From NCBI GenBank assembly GCA_016771945.1, contig QZLF01000004.1, positions 265,437 to 329,436 on the forward strand: a stretch of DNA of 64,000 nucleotides. The letters run 5' to 3'. Position 1 is the first letter of the stretch; every line of letters begins with the position of its first letter. Under the pieces are notes generated by a model. It saw nothing but the letters and a program-made list of their open reading frames with translations. It ran no database searches and was not told where the DNA came from. The stretch comes from Candidatus Leucobacter sulfamidivorax (GTDB lineage: Bacteria > Actinomycetota > Actinomycetes > Actinomycetales > Microbacteriaceae). A program made the translations under genes and the position numbers. Shown here piece after piece: positions 7,581 to 16,829 of this stretch.

Positions 7581-8795
7581 GTGGAAGAGCGGGCTGCGTG
7601 CGACGCGGGGGAGCGGGCCCGCGCGATGGCGGGCTCGCCGGCCTGGTGCCGCCTCGACTTCGGCGAGCAGGGGCGCAGCCTCTGCGGGCGGGCGAGCGAG
7701 GTGCTCGTCGCCGAACGCGGTCGCGAGCGCGAATTCCTCGCCCGCCTGCGCTCGGAGCTCGGCGACTCGGCGGGCTGGGCGGTGGCCCTCTCGTACGAGT
7801 TCGGCGCGGCCCTGCTGGGCCTCGAGCCCGCGGCCGACGTCGAGGCGCCGGCCTTCGCGCTGCGCCTCGACGAGGTGGTCGAGATCGCCGAGGCGGCCGG
7901 GGCCGGAGGCGCGGTGCGGCGCGACGATCCCCGCGGTCCGTCGGAGGCGGGCTGGCGCAAGACCCCGGCCCAGTACCGCGCGGGGGTCGAGGCCTGTCGA
8001 TCCGCGATCCGCGACGGCAAGGCCTACGTGCTCTGCCTGACCGACACGGCCGAGCCGCCGGTCGGCCCGGTCGATCCGCTCGCCCTGTACGAGCGGTTGG
8101 GCACGGGCGCGGTGCGCGGCGGCGTGATCGTCGCGGGGGAGCGCGCGCTCGTCAGCGCGAGCCCGGAGCGCTTCCTCAGCGTGCGCGGCGATCGCATCGA
8201 GACCCACCCCATCAAGGGCACCCGTCCGCGCGGCGCGACGCCCGAGGCGGACGCGGCGCTCGCCCGCGAACTCGGCGCAGACCCGAAGGAGCGCGCCGAG
8301 AACCTCATGATCGTCGACCTCATGCGCAACGACCTGAGCCGCTTCTGCGTGCCCGGCACGGTCGAGACCCGCGGCTTCCTGCGGGTCGAGACGCACCCCC
8401 ACGTGCACCAGCTCGTGAGCACGGTCGCCGGCCGCATCGCCCCGGGACGCGACGTCTACGACGCGATCGAGGCGTGCTTCCCCGGCGGCTCCATGACGGG
8501 GGCGCCGAAGCACCGGGCCGTCGAGATCCTGGCGGGCCTGGAGGCCGCGCCCCGCGGGCTCTACTCGGGCTGCTTCGGATGGATCGGCCGCGACGGCGAT
8601 GCCGAGCTCGCGATGACGATCCGCAGCATCGAGCTGCGCGGTCTCGGAAGCGCGGCGCCGACCGCGCGCATCGGCGCCGGAGGGGGCGTCACGATCGACT
8701 CCGACGCTCGTCGCGAGCAGGAGGAGCGGGACCTCAAGGCGACCCCGCTGCTCGCTGCGCTGCGCGACGCGGGTCTCAGGCCTCCGCCTCGCTGA
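7581..8795 (+). CDS. pabB: Aminodeoxychorismate synthase component I
   Basis: Chorismate-utilising enzyme of 404 residues that aminates chorismate for p-aminobenzoate and folate synthesis. The key motif is PIKGTRPRG. The Lys in PIKGT distinguishes aminodeoxychorismate synthase from anthranilate synthase, which has PIAGT or PIAGS (as trpE at 33.7 kb does). DLMRNDLSRFC, the FPGGSMTGAPK active-site loop and YSGCFGWI also fit. The reading frame is open further upstream, but the GTG at 7581 is favoured by its -10 spacing. The amidotransferase partner PabA is not in the window. Its 3' end overlaps the convergent SRPBCC gene by 20 bases. Confidence 0.9.
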   Translation: MEERAACDAGERARAMAGSPAWCRLDFGEQGRSLCGRASEVLVAERGREREFLARLRSELGDSAGWAVALSYEFGAALLGLEPAADVEAPAFALRLDEVVEIAEAAGAGGAVRRDDPRGPSEAGWRKTPAQYRAGVEACRSAIRDGKAYVLCLTDTAEPPVGPVDPLALYERLGTGAVRGGVIVAGERALVSASPERFLSVRGDRIETHPIKGTRPRGATPEADAALARELGADPKERAENLMIVDLMRNDLSRFCVPGTVETRGFLRVETHPHVHQLVSTVAGRIAPGRDVYDAIEACFPGGSMTGAPKHRAVEILAGLEAAPRGLYSGCFGWIGRDGDAELAMTIRSIELRGLGSAAPTARIGAGGGVTIDSDARREQEERDLKATPLLAALRDAGLRPPPR

Positions 8796-9264
8796 GCGCG
8801 GCGAGAGCGTCGGTCACCGAGCCCCAGCCGTCGAAGAAGCCGAGCCGCTCGTGCTTGTCCCGGTCGGCCTCGCTGCCGTGCCGCACGATCACCCGGTAAT
8901 CGGTGCCCTCGGCGTGCTCCCCGAAGGCGATGTGCGCCGTCATGGCGACGGGGAACGGTCTCGCGGGGCGCCAGCCGCTGTCGAGCCCGTTGCTGAACAC
9001 GAGCCGGCGCTCGGGCTCAGCCGCGAGGAAGATCGCGTCGAGGTGCGGGGTGAACAGGGAGCCGTCCTCGCTCATGCGGGTGACGAAGGCACCGCCCGCC
9101 ACGGGGTCGAGGCGGTCGATCCGCACCGTGAAGGGCGCGGGGATCCACCACCGCGCGAGACGCTCGGGGTCGGTCCAGGCCCGCCACACGGTGCTGCGCG
9201 GTGCCCGGATCAGCCGGGACAGCGCGAGATCGCGCTCGGGGTCGAACTCGGGTGCTTCGTTCAT
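8776..9264 (-). CDS. SRPBCC-domain (AHSA1-like) protein
   Basis: A 162-residue START/Bet v1-like ligand-binding protein. The N-terminal pattern [20 protein letters not shown], then LARWWIP, and the C-terminal [18 protein letters not shown] are typical of AHSA1-like SRPBCC proteins. The ligand is unknown. Its ATG overlaps the stop of the upstream ArsR-type regulator (ATGA), and this two-gene arrangement is common in actinobacteria. It runs convergently into pabB with a 20-base overlap. Confidence 0.85.
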   Translation of the reverse strand: MNEAPEFDPERDLALSRLIRAPRSTVWRAWTDPERLARWWIPAPFTVRIDRLDPVAGGAFVTRMSEDGSLFTPHLDAIFLAAEPERRLVFSNGLDSGWRPARPFPVAMTAHIAFGEHAEGTDYRVIVRHGSEADRDKHERLGFFDGWGSVTDALAALSEAEA

Positions 9265-9602
9265 GGTCGCTCCTCGGTGAAGGCCTGCAGGCGGTCGGTG
9301 TGGGCCTCCCAGCTGCGCCGCTGCGCGGCCAGCCAGTCGTCGACGAGCGCGAGCCGCTCCCGGTTCAGCTCGCAGCTGCGGACGCGGCCCGTCTTGCGGG
9401 TGCGGATGAGACCGCTCGTCTCGAGCACCCGCAGGTGCTTCATGAAGGAGGGGAGCGCGATCGGGAAGTCCCGCGCGAGCTCGCTCACGGTGCCGGGCCC
9501 CGCGCCGAGCCGGTGCACGACGGCGCGTCTCGTCGGATCGGCGAGAGCGGCGAAGACCCGATTCGCCTCCCCGCGATCGGGTTCGGCCCAATAGTTATCC
9601 AT
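9261..9602 (-). CDS. ArsR-family winged-helix transcriptional regulator
   Basis: A 113-residue helix-turn-helix protein. [16 protein letters not shown], then the recognition region [17 protein letters not shown] and the wing [13 protein letters not shown] are diagnostic of ArsR/SmtB regulators. No cysteine metal-binding motif is present, so it probably does not sense metal. It is translationally coupled to the SRPBCC gene and likely controls that operon by autoregulation. The start codon ATG at 9602 lies in a locally AT-rich stretch that probably holds its promoter and operator. Confidence 0.88.
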   Translation of the reverse strand: MDNYWAEPDRGEANRVFAALADPTRRAVVHRLGAGPGTVSELARDFPIALPSFMKHLRVLETSGLIRTRKTGRVRSCELNRERLALVDDWLAAQRRSWEAHTDRLQAFTEERP

Positions 9603-9672
9603 AAAGCTAAGTATTGCCCGCCCGGCGTCCGCGCGCAAGCCCCGCCCGTGCGGCTTCGGGGCGCCGGCGCGG

Positions 9673-9678
9673 TATTCT
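9673..9678 (+). promoter_or_regulatory. -10 (TATTCT) for leuS leader ORF
   Basis: TATTCT ends 6 bases before the ATG at 9685. This is the leaderless spacing seen repeatedly in the window. Confidence 0.5.
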
Positions 9679-9684
9679 TGATCG

Positions 9685-9732
9685 ATGTGCGCGTCCGCGG
9701 CTCGCGGGCGCGATTCCGATGTGTCGAGGTGA
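9685..9732 (+). CDS. 15-codon leader ORF coupled to leuS
   Basis: A short ORF starts with ATG exactly 6 bases after the TATTCT -10 and encodes [15 protein letters not shown]. Its stop TGA at 9730-9732 overlaps the leuS GTG at 9729 as GTGA. Leaderless translation of this ORF would deliver ribosomes to leuS by termination-reinitiation. It has no Leu codon, so classical leucine attenuation is unlikely. It has one Cys codon and three Arg codons, including a rarer AGG just before the stop. Expression is inferred from geometry only. Confidence 0.5.
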   Translation: MCASAARGRDSDVSR

Positions 9733-12275
9733 GTGTGAGCGAGCAGCAGGCGGGCGAGACGGTCGAGACCGGCGCCGTGGGCTACGACTTCCGGGCGATC
9801 CAGGATCGCTGGCTTCCCGTGTGGGAGGAGATGAGACCCTTCGAGGTCCGCGAGGGCGGATCCGAGGGGCGCAAGCCGAAGAAGTACGTGCTCGACATGT
9901 TCCCCTACCCCTCGGGCGATCTGCACATGGGCCACGCCGAGGCGTTCTGCTTCGGCGACGTGCTCGCGCGCTACTGGCGCGGTCGGGGCTACGAGGTGCT
10001 GCACCCCATCGGCTGGGACTCCTTCGGGCTGCCCGCCGAGAACGCCGCCATCAAGCGGGGCGTCGATCCGCGCGAGTGGACCTACGCCAACATCGCCCAG
10101 CAGAAGGCCTCGTTCCGCGTCTACGCGCCCTCCTTCGACTGGAGCCGGGTGCTGCACACGAGCGACCCCGAGTACTACAAGTGGAACCAGTGGCTCTTCC
10201 TGAAGCTCTACGAGAAGGGCCTCGCCTACCGCAAGGCGAGCTGGGTGAACTGGGATCCGGTGGATCAGACCGTGCTCGCGAACGAGCAGGTGCTGCCCGA
10301 CGGGACCTCCGAGCGCTCCGGCGCGATGGTCGTGAAGAAGAAGCTGACCCAGTGGTACTTCCGCATCACGGACTACGCGGATCGCCTGCTCGACGACCTC
10401 GACTCCCTCGAGGGCCAGTGGCCCGCGAAGGTGCTGAACATGCAGCGCAACTGGATCGGGCGCTCGCAGGGCGCCGAGGTGGAGTTCGAGATCGAGGGCC
10501 GCGAGGCGAAGGTGCCCGTCTTCACGACGCGCCCCGACACGCTCTACGGCGCGACCTTCATGGTCGTCGCGCCCGACAGCGACCTCGCCGCCGAGCTCGC
10601 GGCCAGCGCCTCGCCCGAGGTGCGCATGCAGTTCCAGGAATATCTCGCGGAGACCCAGAAGCAGAGCGAGATCGACCGCCAGAACGCGGATCGGCCGAAG
10701 ACCGGCGTCTTCCTCGACCACTTCGCGATCAATCCGGTGAACGGCGAGCGCATTCCCGTCTGGGCATCCGACTACGTGCTGGCAGACTACGGACACGGCG
10801 CCATCATGGCCGTCCCTGCGCACGACCAGCGCGACCTCGACTTCGCCCTGAGGTTCGAGCTGCCGGTGCGGGTCGTGGTCGACGTGCGGGACGAGGCGGG
10901 GGAGCCGCTGCCCGATCCCGCGGTCAGCGGCGCCGCAACGGCGGGCGACGGCGTGCTCGTGAACTCCGGCCCGCTCGACGGGCTGCGCAAGGAGGCGGCG
11001 ATCCGGCGCGCCATCGAGGTGCTCGAGGAGCGCGGCACCGGTCGGGCCGCCAAGACCTATCGCCTGCGCGACTGGCTGATCTCGCGGCAGCGCTACTGGG
11101 GCACGCCGATCCCGATCCTGCACGGCACCGGCGAGCACGAGGGCGAGATGCGTCCGGTCGCCGAGGCCGAGCTGCCCGTTCGCCTCCCGGACCCCGCCGG
11201 GCTCGACCTGAAGCCGAAGGGCTCCTCGCCGCTCGGCGCCGCCACCGAGTGGGCGACCGTCGCCGACGCCTCGGGCGATGCGTGGTTGCGCGACCCCGAC
11301 ACGATGGACACCTTCGTCGACAGCTCCTGGTACTACCTGCGCTTCCTCTCGGCGCAGGACGACACCCGGGCCTTCGACCCCGAGCTCGCGAGGCGCTGGG
11401 GGCCCATCGACCAGTACGCGGGCGGGGTCGAGCACGCGATCCTGCACCTGCTCTACTCGCGCTTCATCACGAAGGTGCTGCACGACCTCGGCTACCTCGA
11501 CTTCGAGGAGCCGTTCACCGCGCTGCTGAACCAGGGCATGGTGCTGCAGGACGGCGCCAAGATGTCGAAGTCGAAGGGCAACCTCGTCGAGTTCGCCTCC
11601 GAGCTGCGCGACCACGGCGCCGATGCACTGCGGGTGACGCTCGCCTTCGCGGGGCCGCCCGAGGACGACATCGACTGGGCCGACGTGTCGGTGCAGGGCT
11701 CGGCGAAGTTCCTGGCGCGCGCCTGGCGCGTCGCGGGCGACGTCTCGTCCGCTCCCGGCATCGACTTCGCCTCGGGAGATGCCGAGCTGCGCCGGCACAC
11801 GCATCACCTGCTCGCCGACGCCCCCGGACTCGTCGAGCAGTACAAGTTCAACGTCGTCGTCGCGCGCCTCATGGACCAGGTGAACGTGACGCGCAAGGCG
11901 ATCGACTCGGGCGTCGGCGGCGCGGATCCCGCGGTGCGGGAGTCGGCCGAGGCGATCGCGGTCATCCTGTCGCTCTTCGCGCCGTACGCCGCCGAGGACA
12001 TGTGGGCGCGGCTCGGGCACGAGCCGACCGTTGCACTCGTGGAGTGGCCCGCCGCCGATCCCTCGCTGCTCGTGGAGGACGAGGTCACGATGGTCGTGCA
12101 GGTCGACGGCAAGGTGCGGGATCGCCTCACCCTGCCCGCCTCGGTCTCCGAGGGCGAGGCGGAGGCCGCGGCCCGCGCCTCCGCGGCCGTGCAGCGCGCG
12201 ATCGGCGATCGTCAGATCGTGAACGTCGTGGTGCGGGTGCCGAAGATCGTGAGCATCGCGACGAAGCCGGCGTAA
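9729..12275 (+). CDS. leuS: Leucyl-tRNA synthetase
   Basis: Class I aminoacyl-tRNA synthetase that charges tRNA-Leu; 848 residues. The HIGH-type motif reads HMGH at about residues 66-69. The CP1 editing domain includes [18 protein letters not shown]. The KMSKS loop reads [11 protein letters not shown], and the C-terminus carries the anticodon-binding domain. The start is placed at GTG 9729 because it overlaps the stop of the leader ORF. GTG 9735, two codons later, is a possible alternative. No T-box element is seen in the short upstream region. Confidence 0.95.
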   Translation: MSVSEQQAGETVETGAVGYDFRAIQDRWLPVWEEMRPFEVREGGSEGRKPKKYVLDMFPYPSGDLHMGHAEAFCFGDVLARYWRGRGYEVLHPIGWDSFGLPAENAAIKRGVDPREWTYANIAQQKASFRVYAPSFDWSRVLHTSDPEYYKWNQWLFLKLYEKGLAYRKASWVNWDPVDQTVLANEQVLPDGTSERSGAMVVKKKLTQWYFRITDYADRLLDDLDSLEGQWPAKVLNMQRNWIGRSQGAEVEFEIEGREAKVPVFTTRPDTLYGATFMVVAPDSDLAAELAASASPEVRMQFQEYLAETQKQSEIDRQNADRPKTGVFLDHFAINPVNGERIPVWASDYVLADYGHGAIMAVPAHDQRDLDFALRFELPVRVVVDVRDEAGEPLPDPAVSGAATAGDGVLVNSGPLDGLRKEAAIRRAIEVLEERGTGRAAKTYRLRDWLISRQRYWGTPIPILHGTGEHEGEMRPVAEAELPVRLPDPAGLDLKPKGSSPLGAATEWATVADASGDAWLRDPDTMDTFVDSSWYYLRFLSAQDDTRAFDPELARRWGPIDQYAGGVEHAILHLLYSRFITKVLHDLGYLDFEEPFTALLNQGMVLQDGAKMSKSKGNLVEFASELRDHGADALRVTLAFAGPPEDDIDWADVSVQGSAKFLARAWRVAGDVSSAPGIDFASGDAELRRHTHHLLADAPGLVEQYKFNVVVARLMDQVNVTRKAIDSGVGGADPAVRESAEAIAVILSLFAPYAAEDMWARLGHEPTVALVEWPAADPSLLVEDEVTMVVQVDGKVRDRLTLPASVSEGEAEAAARASAAVQRAIGDRQIVNVVVRVPKIVSIATKPA

Positions 12276-12282
12276 CCCGTCC

Positions 12283-12300
12283 CCGCCGGCGCCGCGGCGG
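12283..12300 (+). terminator. Weak hairpin after leuS
   Basis: CCGCCG and CGGCGG (12283-12288, 12295-12300) form a 6-bp stem 7 bases after the leuS stop. No real U tract follows, so termination is uncertain. Confidence 0.3.
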
Positions 12301-12407
12301 TTCCCGTTCGCCGTGCACAGGCGTGATCCGGCTGGGAGTCCGCCCGTTTCTCCGCAGATCGTCCCTTGACGCCGTTCGAGGCCGGTGCGCCTGCCTAGCC
12401 TGGCCGC

Positions 12408-13259
12408 ATGGCGCTCCTCGAATCTCGCGAATCGGTCTTCCGCGGCGGGTCGACGTGGTCCCGGGAGGTCTCCGGGAGCGGCGAGACCCCGCGCCTGCGG
12501 TGGGGAGCGGTACCCGAGCCGGCCGCCCCCGCGACCCTCCCGCGCGAACCGCTTCAATCGTTCGAACCGCTCGAACCGCTCGAACCGCTCGAAGAGGCGG
12601 ACTGGCGGCCCGCGCCGACCCTGCGAGAGCGATTGCTGCGAGCGGTCGGCACGCCCTTCGCGATCGGCGCCGTGCTCTTCGTCGGTGCGATCATCGGCGC
12701 CGTCGTGCTCGTGGCGGTGCAGCCGCACACGCCCGAGCCCGACCTCGCCGCCCCGGTGGTCGAAGCCGAGATCGGATCGGCCTCGGTCGATGCAGGGGTC
12801 GAGACCGGAGAAGAGGCCTCCCCGGCACCGGTACTGCTCGTCCACGTCGTGGGCGAGGTGCGCTCGCCCGGGGTGGTGGAGCTCGAGGGCGGCGCGCGGG
12901 TGAGGGATGCGATCGAGGCGGCCGGCGGTGCGACGGAGCTGGCCGTGCTCGCCGGAGTCAATCTCGCCAGACTGCTGACCGACGGCGAGCAGATCGTCGT
13001 GCCGAACGCCGAGACGGCGGAGGCCGCAGCGGCGGGCGCTCCGGGTGCGGGCGTCGCCGGAGCCCCGGGGCCGGTGAGCCTCAACGCCGCGGATGCGGCC
13101 GCGCTCGAGACGCTTCCGGGGGTCGGCCCCGCGCTCGCGCAGCGGATCCTCGCCTGGCGGGCGGCGAACGGCGCCTTCTCGAGCGTCGAGCAGCTGCTGG
13201 AGATCTCCGGCATCGGGCAGAAGACGTTCGAGGGGCTGCGGGAGTCGGTGACGCTGTGA
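12408..13259 (+). CDS. comEA: ComEA-family DNA-uptake protein
   Basis: A 283-residue membrane-anchored DNA-binding protein. A single transmembrane helix lies at about residues 83-105 (IGAVLFVGAIIGAVVLVAV). An SLBB-type segment follows (HVVGEVRSPGVVEL) and then a C-terminal double helix-hairpin-helix (LNAADAAALETLPGVGPALA and LLEISGIGQKTFEGL). In competent bacteria ComEA binds incoming DNA outside the membrane and passes it to ComEC, whose gene overlaps it here. The cytoplasmic N-terminus holds a short FEPLEPLEPLEE repeat. TAGCCT lies 6 bases before the ATG. Confidence 0.9.
   Translation: MALLESRESVFRGGSTWSREVSGSGETPRLRWGAVPEPAAPATLPREPLQSFEPLEPLEPLEEADWRPAPTLRERLLRAVGTPFAIGAVLFVGAIIGAVVLVAVQPHTPEPDLAAPVVEAEIGSASVDAGVETGEEASPAPVLLVHVVGEVRSPGVVELEGGARVRDAIEAAGGATELAVLAGVNLARLLTDGEQIVVPNAETAEAAAAGAPGAGVAGAPGPVSLNAADAAALETLPGVGPALAQRILAWRAANGAFSSVEQLLEISGIGQKTFEGLRESVTL
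12562..12588 (+). repeat. Three tandem 9-bp units inside comEA
   Basis: TCGAACCGC is repeated three times exactly and encodes the EPL repeats in the N-terminal tail of ComEA. It could vary in copy number by slippage in steps that keep the frame. Confidence 0.8.
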
Positions 13260-15802
13260 ATCGCCCGGCGCCCCTCATACCCCGGCAGCGCTCCCCGCCG
13301 GGTGCCTGGCGACTGCTCCTTCCCGCTCTCGCGGCGTGGGGATTCGCGGCATGCGCGGTGACGATCACCGGGCTCGCGGGTCCGGTCCTGTGGATCGCGG
13401 CGGTCTGCGGCACGGTGATCTGCGCGGCGGCGGCCTGCGGCGCGGTGCTCGGGGCGGGCGCGGTGGGGCTCCGGGTCGGTGCTGGCCGGCAGCGGCGCCC
13501 CGGCGCGGCGGGGCGGCGGTTCGCGGGTGCGGTGCTGCTGCTCTGCGCGGTGCTGCTGCTCATCGGGACGCGGATCGCGCTCGGCGAGTACGCTCGGGCG
13601 GATCCGGGGTTCTCCGCGGCCGCCGAGCGCGGGGCGACGATCGAGTTCACCGCGGTGCTCGCGGGATTCCCCGAATCCCGGGTCTCCGAGTTCGGGGAGC
13701 GACGCTGGGTGCGGGCCACGGCGGACACCGGTCGGGGCGGGGTGCCGGTGCTGCTCTGGCTGGGGGACGAGCCGGGAACCGCGCCCGATGCGGAGTGGGC
13801 GCCGGGCACCCGGGTCTCGGTGCGCGGCGAGCCGGAGCGATTCGACGCAGGGGGCAGCGCCGCCTACGGCGTCGCCGTGCGGCGGATCGATGCGGATCCG
13901 CCCGCGGACTGGAGCCTCGCCGGCGCCGGCGCGATCGCCGCCCATCTCAGGCTCGGCCTGCGCGATGCCGCGGCCGGCGCGCCCGGTGCGGAGCTGGTGC
14001 CGGGCTTCGCGGTGGGCGACACCTCGCTCGTGCCCGAGCCGCTCGACCGTGCGATGCGGGAGAGCTCGCTCGCGCACCTCGTCGCGGTCTCGGGCGCGAA
14101 CTGCGCGCTGATCACGGGCGCGGTCGTCTGGCTACTCGCGCGCCTCGGGGTGGGGAGACGGCTGCGCACGGCGGCGGCGGGCTGCGGCCTCGCCGCGTTC
14201 CTCGTGGTCGTCGGGCCCGACGCGAGCGTGCAGCGCGCCGCTGTGATGGCCGCCGCGCTGCTCGCCGCGGGTTTCGGGGGCCGCCGGGCCGCCGCGCTGC
14301 CGGCGCTCGGGCTCGCGATCCTCGTGCTGCTCCTGGCCGACCCCTGGCAGGCGCTGCAGCCGGGCTTCGCACTCTCGGTCGTGGCGACAGGCGGCATCCT
14401 CCTGGGAGCGACCCCGCTGGCGCGCGTGCTCCAGCGGCGCACCCGCCTGCCCCGCGTGCTCGCGCTGCCCGTCGCCGTGGCCCTGGCCGCCCAGCTCGCC
14501 TGCGGGCCGCTGCTCCTGCTGCTGCAGCCGGGCATCCCGGCGGTCGGGGTGCTCGCCAACGTGCTCGCGGCGCCCGCGGCCCCGCTCGGCACCGGCCTCG
14601 GCCTCGTGGTGGCGGTCACCGCCCCCTGGAGCCCGGGCCTCGCGCATCTCGCGACGGTGGTCGCGGCGCTGCCAGCCCGCTGGGTCGCGGCGACCGCCGA
14701 GGTCTCCGGCGCCCTGCCGCTGGCGCGCTGGCACTGGCCGGAGGGCTGGCCGGGGGCGCTGCTGCTCGCCGCCTGCGAGGGCGCGCTGCTCCTGGCCTGG
14801 GCCCTGCGCCGGGGCCGGCTCGCGCTGCCCGGCGGCCTCGTCGCGCCCCTCAGGCGGCCGTGGCACGAGAGGCCCCGGACTCCGCGCGGGGTGCGCGTCG
14901 CCGCGGCGGTGCTCCTCGGCACCGGACTCGGTCTCTTCGTCGCGACCACGCTCGCGGCGCCCCTCGCGCAGCGCGCGGCGGATCCCGCGGGCTGGGCGGT
15001 CGTCGCCTGCGACGTCGGCCAGGGTGACGCGCTGCTGCTGCGAGACCCCTCGCGGCCGTCGCGGGTCGTGCTGGTCGACACGGGAGACGATCCCGAGGCG
15101 CTCGGCGCCTGCCTCGACCGCTTCGGCGTCGATCGCGTCTCGCTGCTGGTGCTCAGCCACGACGACCGCGACCACGTCGGCGCGCTGGGCTCCGTGATCG
15201 ACCGGGTCGACGAGGCGCTCATCGCCCCGACGGTGCGCGGGGAGCGGGACGAGGATCGGCCCGTGGTCCGGAGCCTGCGGAGCGCCGGCGTGCCCTACCG
15301 GATCGGAGCGGCGGGGCAGAGCGGATCCGCCGTCGATGCCGGCATCGACGCCGAGGCCGGCGGCCTCGCCTGGGAGGTGCTCGCCCCGGCCGCGGGCGCC
15401 GAGCCCGCCGACACCAACGCGGCGAGCCTCGTGCTCCGGGTCGATGCCGGCGGCGTCTCGGTGCTGCTGCTCGCCGACACCGGCCTCGACGAGCAGACGG
15501 CGCTGCTGCGGAGCGGTGCGGAGCTGCGCGCCGAGGTGCTGAAGGTCGCCCACCACGGCTCGCGCGACCAGGATCCCGAGCTGCCGGGCGTGGTCGGTGC
15601 CGTGTGGGCGCTCGTCTCCGTCGGCGCGGGCAACCGCTATGGGCATCCCGCCGACGAGACGCTGGCGGGTCTCGCGATGGCCGGGACGCGCACGCTCCGC
15701 ACGGATCTGCAGGGGTCGATCGCGCTGATCCCGGGCGATGGCGGCGAGATCGAGGCCTGGGTCGAGCGCAGCGAGCGCTCCGATGTCGGCGGTGCGCCCT
15801 AA
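13256..15802 (+). CDS. comEC: ComEC/Rec2 DNA-uptake channel protein
   Basis: An 848-residue polytopic membrane protein. After an N-terminal membrane and OB-like segment comes the Competence domain (LAHLVAVSGANCALI) with many hydrophobic helices. The C-terminal metallo-beta-lactamase-like domain includes ACDVGQGDALLLRD, LVLSHDDRDHVGAL and KVAHHGSRDQD. It forms the channel for single-stranded DNA and may degrade the other strand. It starts with GTG at 13256, overlapping the comEA stop by GTGA. Its stop codon is part of the holA -10 box. Natural competence is untested in this organism. Confidence 0.92.
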   Translation: MNRPAPLIPRQRSPPGAWRLLLPALAAWGFAACAVTITGLAGPVLWIAAVCGTVICAAAACGAVLGAGAVGLRVGAGRQRRPGAAGRRFAGAVLLLCAVLLLIGTRIALGEYARADPGFSAAAERGATIEFTAVLAGFPESRVSEFGERRWVRATADTGRGGVPVLLWLGDEPGTAPDAEWAPGTRVSVRGEPERFDAGGSAAYGVAVRRIDADPPADWSLAGAGAIAAHLRLGLRDAAAGAPGAELVPGFAVGDTSLVPEPLDRAMRESSLAHLVAVSGANCALITGAVVWLLARLGVGRRLRTAAAGCGLAAFLVVVGPDASVQRAAVMAAALLAAGFGGRRAAALPALGLAILVLLLADPWQALQPGFALSVVATGGILLGATPLARVLQRRTRLPRVLALPVAVALAAQLACGPLLLLLQPGIPAVGVLANVLAAPAAPLGTGLGLVVAVTAPWSPGLAHLATVVAALPARWVAATAEVSGALPLARWHWPEGWPGALLLAACEGALLLAWALRRGRLALPGGLVAPLRRPWHERPRTPRGVRVAAAVLLGTGLGLFVATTLAAPLAQRAADPAGWAVVACDVGQGDALLLRDPSRPSRVVLVDTGDDPEALGACLDRFGVDRVSLLVLSHDDRDHVGALGSVIDRVDEALIAPTVRGERDEDRPVVRSLRSAGVPYRIGAAGQSGSAVDAGIDAEAGGLAWEVLAPAAGAEPADTNAASLVLRVDAGGVSVLLLADTGLDEQTALLRSGAELRAEVLKVAHHGSRDQDPELPGVVGAVWALVSVGAGNRYGHPADETLAGLAMAGTRTLRTDLQGSIALIPGDGGEIEAWVERSERSDVGGAP

Positions 15803-15805
15803 GCT
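15800..15805 (+). promoter_or_regulatory. Leaderless -10 of holA (TAAGCT)
   Basis: TAAGCT includes the comEC stop TAA and ends 7 bases before the GTG at 15813. Confidence 0.55.
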
Positions 15806-15812
15806 TGAGGGC

Positions 15813-16826
15813 GTGGCAGCAGGCAAGGCGAAGATCGCGGCTCTCGGCTACGACGAGGCGCGTCCGGCGCCCGTCGTGCTCATCAGCGGTCCCGAGCAGT
15901 TCCTCGCCGACCGCGCGGCGCGCGCCATCCGCGAGGCGCTGCGGACCGAGCGCCCCGATCTCGAGATCCACGACATCGACGCCTCGGGCTACGGCGCGGG
16001 CGAGCTCTTCACCGTGGCGAGCCCCTCGCTCTTCGCCGAGCCCCGCCTGATCCGCGTCGAGGGCGTCGAGAAGGCGAGTGACGCGTTCATCGAGGACGCC
16101 AAGAGCTACCTCTCCCAGCCGGCCGAGGACACGACGCTCGTGCTGCGGCACGCCGGCGGCCAGCGTGGCAAGGCGCTGCTCGACGCGGTGCGGGGCGAGC
16201 CGGGGGCGGCGCTCGGCGCCGTCGAGGTCGCCTGCGCCGAGGTGAAGCGCGACCAGGACCGGCTGGCCTTCGCGCAGGCTGAGTTCCGCCGGCTGAGGGC
16301 CGAGGCGACCCCCGGCGCCGTGCGCGCCCTGGCCGCCGCCTACGGGGGCGGCATCGGCGAGCTCGCGGGCGCGATCGAGCAGCTGGTCGCCGATGGGGGC
16401 AACCGCATCACGGAGGCGGAGGTCGACCGCGCGACCGAGGGCCGGGTCGAGGCCGGCGCCTTCAAGGTCGCCGATGCGGCGACCGCCGGGCGCGCCGCCG
16501 ATGCGCTCGTGCTGCTGCGCCAGGCGCTCTCGACGGGCACGGACCCGATCCCGATGCTCGCGGCGCTCAACATGAAGGTGCGCGCCATGGCCCGCGTCTT
16601 CGGCGCCCGCGGCTCGAGCGGCGAGCTCGCGAAGGCCTTCGGGATGGCGCCGTGGCAGGTGGAGCGCGCGCAGCGCGAGACCCGTGGCTGGAACGAGGCC
16701 GACCTGGCGCGCGCGATCGACCTGGCGGCCGAGACCGAGTGGCGGCTCAAGGGCGGCAGCCGCGACCCCGAGTACGCGCTCGAGCGCTACCTGCTCTTCG
16801 TCGCGCGGCGGGGCCGCGAGCGCTGA
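15813..16826 (+). CDS. holA: DNA polymerase III delta subunit
   Basis: Clamp-loader subunit that opens the beta sliding clamp; 337 residues. The N-terminal AAA-like domain begins VVLISGPEQFLADRAA, with PSLFAEPRLIRVEGVEK in the middle. The C-terminal collar region includes DPIPMLAALNMKVRAMARV. The position directly after comEA-comEC is the usual actinobacterial arrangement. GTG 15813 is chosen because of the TAAGCT box 7 bases upstream. In-frame ATGs at 15738 and 15783 lie inside comEC and would be upstream of this promoter. Confidence 0.9.
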   Translation: MAAGKAKIAALGYDEARPAPVVLISGPEQFLADRAARAIREALRTERPDLEIHDIDASGYGAGELFTVASPSLFAEPRLIRVEGVEKASDAFIEDAKSYLSQPAEDTTLVLRHAGGQRGKALLDAVRGEPGAALGAVEVACAEVKRDQDRLAFAQAEFRRLRAEATPGAVRALAAAYGGGIGELAGAIEQLVADGGNRITEAEVDRATEGRVEAGAFKVADAATAGRAADALVLLRQALSTGTDPIPMLAALNMKVRAMARVFGARGSSGELAKAFGMAPWQVERAQRETRGWNEADLARAIDLAAETEWRLKGGSRDPEYALERYLLFVARRGRER

Positions 16827-16829
16827 GCG

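Noticed and set aside
9603-9728. T-box riboswitch upstream of leuS
   Set aside because: The region is too short and lacks the T-box sequence and specifier stem.
9261-12845. A very long open frame antisense to leuS
   Set aside because: High-GC codon bias in leuS opens the opposite frame. The translation is His/Arg/Asp-rich without any domain.
16340-16750. Ser/Ala-rich antisense ORF within holA
   Set aside because: Low-complexity composition and full overlap with a well-supported gene.
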